10,731 bases of DNA from Methylotenera_A sp040387035 (GTDB taxonomy: Bacteria; Pseudomonadota; Gammaproteobacteria; Burkholderiales; Methylophilaceae). The stretch spans positions 1-10,731 of the forward strand of contig JAZKEN010000097.1 in assembly GCA_040387035.1 (NCBI GenBank), read 5' to 3'. The translations under genes and the position numbers were made by a program. The notes beneath the pieces are model-generated. The model was not told the DNA's origin, ran no database searches, and saw only the letters and a program-made list of their open reading frames with translations. Below, piece after piece: positions 6,048-10,731 of this stretch (positions within the stretch are counted from its first letter, which is position 1; the number at the start of each line of letters is the position of its first letter).

Positions 6048-8255
6048 ATGCTAAAAACATTTAAAAATTGGTACCAAAGCGCAGCGACACATTGCGATCC
6101 ATTAGAGTTGGAGCAAGCATTTACGCGGCTGGCGATTGGTACTATTTTTACGGCTTATTTATTGCTATCTCTGTCATTGGGCAAGGCGATTGGCCATGGT
6201 GAAGTGATTGGCCTGTATTGCCTGGTTGTATTTGAGATCGCTGCATTCTTTATGCTGATTGCAGTGGCTTCCGCCAAACAGCAATCAGCCATCAGGCGTT
6301 TAGTGGGCGCGTGGCTGGATATTATTGGCACGTCAACCTTCCTGGCACTAGCCGGTGACATCAGTGTTGTCTTGATTGGTGTCTATCTGTGGGTTATTTT
6401 TGGCAACGGTTTCCGCTTTGGCAAAAAGTACCTTTACCATGCGCAGGCCATCAGTATTGTTGGTTTCCTGATCGCTACGCGGGTTAACCCCTACTGGGTA
6501 GAGCATCAACCTATCGTGGTTGGTTTCTTCCTGATGTTAATCGCGCTGCCAGTCTACGTAGCTAAACTGATTGAAAGGATGCACGAAGCACGCCACAAAG
6601 CAGAGATCGCCCGTGAAAAAGCCGCCGAAGCCAGCATTGCCAAAACCCAGTTTGTAGCGAATATGAGCCATGAAATTCGCACCCCGCTCAACGGCATTAT
6701 CGGCATCAGCACCCTATTTAAAACCACCCCGCTCAATGCTGACCAACGCGATTTACTTAAAACGCTAGATAGCTCTTCTAAATTACTGCTGTCCTTGCTG
6801 AATAACGTATTGGATTTCACCAAAATTGAAGAGCGCAAATTCACCATTGAGCATATCGATTTTTCTGCAGAAGAAGCCGTTCGTGATACCTTAGAAATCT
6901 TCCGCTCACAATCCATGGCCAAAGGCATCCAGGTAGGCGTTAGCATCTCCGATGCATTAAAAGCGGTTAAGGGTGACGCCTTCGTGATTCGCCAGGTGCT
7001 GGCAAACTTAATGGGCAATGCGGTTAAATTTACCGAAAAAGGCAGTGTGACCATCTCGGCCATCACCCTGCATGAAGACGAGTTTACTGTCCTGGTGCGT
7101 TTTGAAGTGGCAGACACCGGTGTTGGCATCCCGCAAGACAAACAAAGCAAGGTATTTGACAGCTTTACCCAGGCCGATTCGTCTACCACCCGCAAATTTG
7201 GCGGCAGCGGCTTAGGCTTAACCATTGCCAAACACATGGTAGAAGCCATGGGGGGCGCATTATATTTCCAAAGTACTGAGGGAGTTGGCAGCCGTTTTTG
7301 GTTTGATTTATCACTGGAAAAATCCTTTACAGCCAGCGACAAACTGGCGAAACCTGTAGCGGCAAATGTGCAACAAGGCGCCAGCAGCCCAGCGCGTGCC
7401 AATAACATTGCGCCATTAAATCCGCTCAATATATTGGTGTGTGAAGATGAGGCCACCAATCAAAAAATCATTACCCGCTTATTGTCACTGCCAGGCCATC
7501 AAGTACAGATTGCCGAAAATGGCGATGAGATGCTGGATGCACTTGAAAACAAACGCTTTGATTTGGTGATTACCGATTTGAATATGGCAGGCATGAACGG
7601 TGCAGACGCCTTGAAACTGTACCGCTTTACCAATCCGGACGATAAAGACACGCGCTTTATTTTATTTACTGCCGATGCGACATCCGCCGCAAGGGAAATA
7701 GCCAATGAAGCAGGATTTGATGGCTTTTTAACCAAACCGATTGAAGCCGCTACGTTGTTTGGTACCATTGAAACCATCTTGAAACTTGCGCCCAACACGG
7801 CCGATTTATGGATGCGCAATGCTTTAAATACGCCCGTTGAGGTTGAGTCCGATCTAGCTGCCGACAATGCGGCATTAGACATCAACACGCTAAACGAACT
7901 TGAAAAAATTGGCGCAGGCGACGATTTATTTATGCACCGCCTGCTAAGGAATTATTTAAGCGATTCGCTCAAGCTGATTTACAAAATTGAAACCGCCGTT
8001 AAACAAAAAAACTACGGCGAGTTGCATGACGTTTGCCACGCACTAAAAGGTAACAGCCTAAGTGTTGGCGCCATAAAACTGGCGGGTACTACCGACTTGG
8101 TCAGCAAGCTAACCCGCTCTGTAAACCCGGCTCAATCAATGGCCGCGGTTGATTCGCTCAATACTGACTTTGCAAACCTTACATTGGCAGTGGAAGACTA
8201 CCTCAGACGCCCAAGCAAAACGACTGAGATTGGTGCCACTCATAGCGGTAGATAG
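6048..8255 (+). CDS. rpfC: RpfC-type hybrid sensor histidine kinase for the DSF signal
   Basis: The 735-residue inner-membrane protein has an N-terminal hydrophilic stretch of about 25 residues, roughly five membrane segments (about 28-45, 52-76, 86-122 as one or two, 128-146, 157-175), and a short coiled linker. HisKA follows with His208 in SHEIRTPLNG, then a HATPase domain (Asn324 in the N box, DTGVGIP from 356, GGSGLGL at 385-391). A receiver has Glu466/Asp467, phosphoacceptor Asp510, Thr541 and Lys563. A C-terminal Hpt domain has His664 in HALKGNS. This is the RpfC order, giving the relay H208-D510-H664 and then RpfG D62. In Xanthomonas, RpfC also binds RpfF through its receiver to restrain signal synthesis; the same may hold here. 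The gene ends 25 nt from the 3' end of the convergent rpfF. A generic five-domain hybrid kinase is the alternative, but the neighbours make RpfC far more likely. Confidence 0.92.
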   Translation: MLKTFKNWYQSAATHCDPLELEQAFTRLAIGTIFTAYLLLSLSLGKAIGHGEVIGLYCLVVFEIAAFFMLIAVASAKQQSAIRRLVGAWLDIIGTSTFLALAGDISVVLIGVYLWVIFGNGFRFGKKYLYHAQAISIVGFLIATRVNPYWVEHQPIVVGFFLMLIALPVYVAKLIERMHEARHKAEIAREKAAEASIAKTQFVANMSHEIRTPLNGIIGISTLFKTTPLNADQRDLLKTLDSSSKLLLSLLNNVLDFTKIEERKFTIEHIDFSAEEAVRDTLEIFRSQSMAKGIQVGVSISDALKAVKGDAFVIRQVLANLMGNAVKFTEKGSVTISAITLHEDEFTVLVRFEVADTGVGIPQDKQSKVFDSFTQADSSTTRKFGGSGLGLTIAKHMVEAMGGALYFQSTEGVGSRFWFDLSLEKSFTASDKLAKPVAANVQQGASSPARANNIAPLNPLNILVCEDEATNQKIITRLLSLPGHQVQIAENGDEMLDALENKRFDLVITDLNMAGMNGADALKLYRFTNPDDKDTRFILFTADATSAAREIANEAGFDGFLTKPIEAATLFGTIETILKLAPNTADLWMRNALNTPVEVESDLAADNAALDINTLNELEKIGAGDDLFMHRLLRNYLSDSLKLIYKIETAVKQKNYGELHDVCHALKGNSLSVGAIKLAGTTDLVSKLTRSVNPAQSMAAVDSLNTDFANLTLAVEDYLRRPSKTTEIGATHSGR

Positions 8256-8273
8256 CCAGCTAAATTAAACCTT

Positions 8274-8294
8274 AACAAACTTAAGCTGTTTGTT
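8274..8294. repeat. small dyad at the rpfC/rpfF convergence
   Basis: AACAAAC (8274-8280) and GTTTGTT (8288-8294) are exact reverse complements with a 7-nt loop, straddling the rpfF stop codon. The stem has only two G-C pairs and no U-tract follows on either strand, so it is at best a weak bidirectional terminator. Confidence 0.25.
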
Positions 8295-9180
8295 TGTGGT
8301 TTAGCTGTACCGGCTCACTGCTCACTTTAGTATTTTGTGCACGCACCAAACGCTCCATTATTTTCAGATTACGCTCATCTAAGCGCAGCGCTGCGTCTAC
8401 CCAAATTTCAGTAATGTCATATAACTCTTCCAGGGTCAGCGGATTCACACGTTGTTTCGCGCGATTAATGGCTTGGAACGAATTCAATGAACGGTGATTT
8501 TTCTTAATCCAATTGTTCATGGCATACTCGCCCTGTCCATCTTCAGCCAGCACATCCACCACACCCATTTGGTATAACTCTTCACCTGTGTAAATTTTGC
8601 CGGAACGTACCATTTTTTCAGCAGCAGGCATACCGATCTTGCGTGATAAAAAGCTTAAAGCACCCATACCTGGAAACAAATTAAACAGCACTTCGGGCAA
8701 GCCCATTAACGCGCTTTTTTCCGCAACCATAATATGTGCAGCCAGTGCCGCTTCAAATCCACCGCCCATGGCCTGGCCTTGCACCAATGAAATAGTGGTG
8801 ACCGGTGCTTGCATATTGTAAAAGGTCCAAACATTGTCAACACACAATCGGGCATAAGCCAGCAAATGCTCACGCGCTTTTGTCAGGATCAATTGTTTAA
8901 ACACGGATAAATCGCCACCAAGGTTAAATATGCCCGGCACGTCAGAGGCCAATACCAGGTAATTGGCCTGGTTTAATTTACCATTCGCAAGCACTTGCCC
9001 TTGCGCCGCCTCTAATCTGGATTGGCTATCATGCAATTCACCCATGCAGATTTGGTTGAAACACGGCCTTGGCTCTGGGTTCATAAAGTAAGCCATTACC
9101 CCAAACTCTTCTTCAAAACGCGTTCTTACTTGCGTTAAATTGGCGTTATTATTTAACTGAAAATCTACGACCGTGTTCAT
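8281..9180 (-). CDS. rpfF: RpfF, DSF signal synthase (crotonase superfamily)
   Basis: The 299-residue protein is an enoyl-CoA-hydratase-like enzyme expected to make a cis-2-unsaturated fatty acid signal by dehydrating 3-hydroxyacyl-ACP and releasing the free acid. The two catalytic glutamates of the RpfF family are present: Glu143 in GGGFEAALAAH and Glu163 in LPEVLFNLFPGMGA, 20 residues apart as for Glu141 and Glu161 in Xanthomonas RpfF. The oxyanion region shows SDVPGIFNLGGDLSVF (79-94) and QGQAMGGG (134-141). Ordinary hydratases lack the LPE-LFNLFPGMGA signature, so RpfF is preferred over a fatty-acid degradation enzyme; its place beside rpfC and rpfG agrees. A full AGGAGG ribosome binding site lies 5 nt before the ATG (9186-9191 on the plus strand), much stronger than those of its neighbours. 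It is divergent from the FadL-family gene. Which chain length it makes cannot be read from the sequence. Confidence 0.94.
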   Translation of the reverse strand: MNTVVDFQLNNNANLTQVRTRFEEEFGVMAYFMNPEPRPCFNQICMGELHDSQSRLEAAQGQVLANGKLNQANYLVLASDVPGIFNLGGDLSVFKQLILTKAREHLLAYARLCVDNVWTFYNMQAPVTTISLVQGQAMGGGFEAALAAHIMVAEKSALMGLPEVLFNLFPGMGALSFLSRKIGMPAAEKMVRSGKIYTGEELYQMGVVDVLAEDGQGEYAMNNWIKKNHRSLNSFQAINRAKQRVNPLTLEELYDITEIWVDAALRLDERNLKIMERLVRAQNTKVSSEPVQLNHKQTA

Positions 9181-9240
9181 ACTAGCCTCCTAAGTGAAAT
9201 GGGAATAAGGACTACTTCTAAATAACTATTTGATTAATTT

Positions 9241-9273
9241 CGGAATTTTAATATAACTTTCCGCAATATAACT
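9241..9273 (-). repeat. repeats in the rpfF leader
   Basis: AATATAACT occurs twice in direct orientation 15 bp apart (9250-9258 and 9265-9273, plus-strand reading), and CGGAA (9241-9245) is mirrored by TTCCG (9259-9263). They lie downstream of the proposed rpfF promoter, so they would be transcribed. They could be tandem sites for a repressor or leader structure; function is unknown. Confidence 0.35.
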
Positions 9274-9286
9274 ATCTATGATTAAG

Positions 9287-9315
9287 ACTATATGCTTAAT
9301 AATTTGCAGTCTCAA
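9287..9315 (-). promoter_or_regulatory. candidate sigma70 promoter for rpfF
   Basis: On the minus strand TTGAGA (9315-9310) and TATAGT (9292-9287) are separated by exactly 17 nt, and each matches the sigma70 consensus at five of six positions. Transcription would start near 9280, leaving a leader of about 100 nt. An inverted pair AGACT (9285-9289) / AGTCT (9308-9312) overlaps both boxes and could serve as an operator. Confidence 0.5.
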
Positions 9316-9345
9316 GAGAATGTTTTTTGAAAAATAGCTAGACCA

Positions 9346-9377
9346 ATGCTTAAATGTTGGCTTGGTGCAACAAGCAT
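9346..9377. repeat. interrupted dyad between rpfF and the FadL-family gene
   Basis: ATGCTT (9346-9351) pairs with AAGCAT (9372-9377), and inside it GTTG (9356-9359) pairs with CAAC (9368-9371). The unpaired AAAT on the left arm makes the stem asymmetric. An alternative stem GCTTG (9360-9364) / CAAGC (9371-9375) is possible. It lies about 30 bp upstream of the rpfF -35 box, a position suited to an activator site. Confidence 0.3.
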
Positions 9378-9480
9378 AAATTAGATATCCAATAAATCAC
9401 ACGAATAGATGCCTGTAAGTTATTGATGTGATATTCTTTTTTAAGATTGTAAAATCTCATTATTTTTGAAAGTATTTATC

Positions 9481-10722
9481 ATGCGAAAACTCGTTTTATC
9501 TTTTGTTATTTTTACAACACCGCTTAGCGCAAATGCTGCTGGCTTTGGGCTATCAGAGCAAAGTGGTAGCGGCATGGGCAATGCCTTTGCGGGGGCTGCA
9601 GCCATTGCCGAAGATGCCAGCACCGTCTACTCCAATCCAGCAGGCATGACTTATATCCAAGGCACGCAAGTGGCTGGTGCACTGCATCTGATAAAACCCA
9701 GTATCGAATTTAACAATCAGGGTTCCGTTGCCGGCTCATTTAGGCCGCTGGGAGGAGAAGGCGGTGACGCTGGCGATTTAGCGTTTGTGCCTAACTTTTA
9801 CCTGGTAACACCTTTAACCGACAGGGTTAAATTAGGCCTAGGCGTTAACGCCCCTTTTGGCCTTAAAACAGAATACGACAAGGATTGGATTGGCCGCTTT
9901 CAAGGCATTAAGTCTGATTTAAAAACCATTAACATCAACCCTTCATTGGCTTTCAAAGTAAATGACCAACTATCAATTGGCTTTGGTTTAAACGCCATGT
10001 GGGCAGATGCGGAATTATCAAGTGCCGTTAACCTGGGCGCCGCTGAAAGAAGCTCAACCGTTAAGGGTGATGACTGGGGATATGGCTACAACTTAGGCGC
10101 CATTTATCAAGTCACGAATGACACCAGGGTCGGTGTGGCTTTCCGCTCTAAAGTGGATCAACACCTGAAAGGCAAAGTGAAGTTCTCGGTTTCAAATGGC
10201 CCCACACCCAATGGTGATGTGAACGCTGACGTTGCCCTGCCGGAAACACTTTCAGTGAGTACGTTCAGCAAATTAAACGACTCTTGGGATGTGATGGCCG
10301 ATGCAACTTGGACTCGTTGGAGTCGATTTGAACAATTAGCCATCTATCGCGATAGCGGCGCATTGCTGACCAGCACAACTGAAAATTGGGACAACACCAT
10401 GCGCTATTCAGTGGCTGTTAATTACCACTATAGCGATACGGTCAAGCTACGTGCCGGGTTGGCATATGATGAAGGACCAGTAAGTGATAAATACAGAACG
10501 ACGCGTATTCCTGACAATGATAGAAAATGGTTAAGTTTAGGTGCCGGCTGGCAAGCAACGCCAGCAACCAAACTAGACATTGGCTACGCCCACCTGTTTA
10601 TCGGTGATACCGATATTGATGACAACCAAACCATGGCTGTGCCATTAGGCAAAGGCCGGGTACGTGGCGATTTTGATGGAAGTGTAGATATCTTAAGCAT
10701 GCAAGTAACGCATAATTTTTAG
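9481..10722 (+). CDS. FadL/OMPP1/TodX-family outer-membrane channel
   Basis: From the ATG at 9481 the protein has 413 residues. A signal peptide (MRKLVLSFVIFTTPLSANA) is followed by AGFGLSEQSGSG, which corresponds to the mature FadL N-terminus, and SNPAGM with the NPA motif at 52-54. Alternating amphipathic strands and a final phenylalanine (MQVTHNF) fit an outer-membrane beta barrel of usual family length. An in-frame TTG at 9466 would only add five residues ahead of a normal signal peptide, so the ATG is preferred. FadL-family proteins move long-chain fatty acids or other hydrophobic molecules across the outer membrane; the actual substrate is not shown. It is divergent from rpfF, which makes a fatty-acid signal, so a role in fatty-acid or signal uptake is an attractive guess. 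The gene ends 9 nt before the window edge, so what lies downstream is unknown. Confidence 0.9.
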   Translation: MRKLVLSFVIFTTPLSANAAGFGLSEQSGSGMGNAFAGAAAIAEDASTVYSNPAGMTYIQGTQVAGALHLIKPSIEFNNQGSVAGSFRPLGGEGGDAGDLAFVPNFYLVTPLTDRVKLGLGVNAPFGLKTEYDKDWIGRFQGIKSDLKTININPSLAFKVNDQLSIGFGLNAMWADAELSSAVNLGAAERSSTVKGDDWGYGYNLGAIYQVTNDTRVGVAFRSKVDQHLKGKVKFSVSNGPTPNGDVNADVALPETLSVSTFSKLNDSWDVMADATWTRWSRFEQLAIYRDSGALLTSTTENWDNTMRYSVAVNYHYSDTVKLRAGLAYDEGPVSDKYRTTRIPDNDRKWLSLGAGWQATPATKLDIGYAHLFIGDTDIDDNQTMAVPLGKGRVRGDFDGSVDILSMQVTHNF

Positions 10723-10731
10723 TATTGCCGG

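Larger units (their letters stand above)
9181..9480. other. divergent intergenic region between rpfF and the FadL-family gene
   Basis: No gene is seen in these 300 bp. The rpfF half holds a promoter match and repeats in the transcribed leader. The middle holds the 12-mer AAATGTTGGCTT (9352-9363), also found upstream of rpfG, inside a larger dyad (9346-9377). ATCACA (9396-9401) and TGTGAT (9427-9432) form a widely spaced inverted pair. Near the FadL start, AGATT (9444-9448) and AATCT (9453-9457) form a small stem. I find no strong promoter for the FadL-family gene. Confidence 0.5.

Noticed and set aside
6554..7459. 301-codon open frame on the minus strand
   Set aside because: It lies fully antisense to the HisKA and HATPase part of rpfC, has Ser-rich sequence without domains, and is explained by the codon bias of the plus-strand gene.
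7499..7888. 129-codon open frame on the minus strand
   Set aside because: It is antisense to the rpfC receiver and linker and shows no recognisable domain or ribosome binding site.
8256..8280. strong bidirectional terminator between rpfC and rpfF
   Set aside because: Only a seven-pair AT-rich dyad is present, without a U-tract on either side.
9396..9432. CRP/Clp-type site from ATCACA and TGTGAT
   Set aside because: The halves are in reversed order and 25 bp apart, unlike the TGTGA-N6-TCACA consensus.
9466..9480. TTG start for the FadL-family gene
   Set aside because: It would add five residues before a normal signal peptide; the ATG at 9481 gives the expected N-terminus.
1..10731. CRISPR array, tRNA, rRNA or insertion sequence
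   Set aside because: No regularly spaced repeats, transposase gene, terminal inverted repeats or RNA gene signatures were seen.

Overview
The window looks like a chromosomal segment of a Gram-negative, AT-leaning betaproteobacterium. A methylotroph of the Methylophilaceae (Methylotenera or Methylobacillus type) fits the codon use and gene content best. That placement is inference from general similarity, since no ribosomal or methylotrophy marker lies here. The central content is a full DSF (diffusible signal factor) quorum-sensing module: the signal synthase RpfF, the hybrid sensor kinase RpfC, the c-di-GMP phosphodiesterase response regulator RpfG, and an extra stand-alone receiver protein between rpfG and rpfC.

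Layout. Bases 1-41 hold the first codons of a minus-strand gene with a signal-peptide-like N-terminus. Bases 42-347 are an AT-rich divergent intergenic region with a plausible promoter and a dyad ahead of pip. Bases 348-4238 are a three-gene plus-strand run: proline iminopeptidase (pip), a BrkB/YihY membrane protein fused to a cyclic-nucleotide-binding-like domain, and a TPR protein ending in a 2OG-Fe(II) oxygenase-like domain. Bases 4239-4511 are a regulatory gap with a hairpin next to the rpfG ribosome binding site. Bases 4512-8255 are rpfG, the receiver-only gene and rpfC in tight succession. Bases 8281-9180 are rpfF on the minus strand, meeting rpfC tail to tail. Bases 9181-9480 are a divergent intergenic region with a good sigma70-type promoter for rpfF. 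Bases 9481-10722 are a FadL-family outer-membrane channel.

How the genes work together. RpfF should make a cis-2-unsaturated fatty acid signal from acyl-ACP. RpfC should sense it through its short N-terminus and membrane segments, then relay phosphate from H208 to D510 to H664 and on to D62 of RpfG. Phosphorylated RpfG should hydrolyse c-di-GMP through its intact HD-GYP site. The arrangement rpfG-x-rpfC facing rpfF matches the Xanthomonas campestris rpfGHC/rpfF locus, but the rpfH position holds a receiver-only protein instead of a membrane protein. The FadL-family channel, divergent from rpfF, is a candidate outer-membrane route for fatty acids, possibly including the signal; this is a hypothesis from position only. 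Nothing seen links the pip operon functionally to the DSF module.
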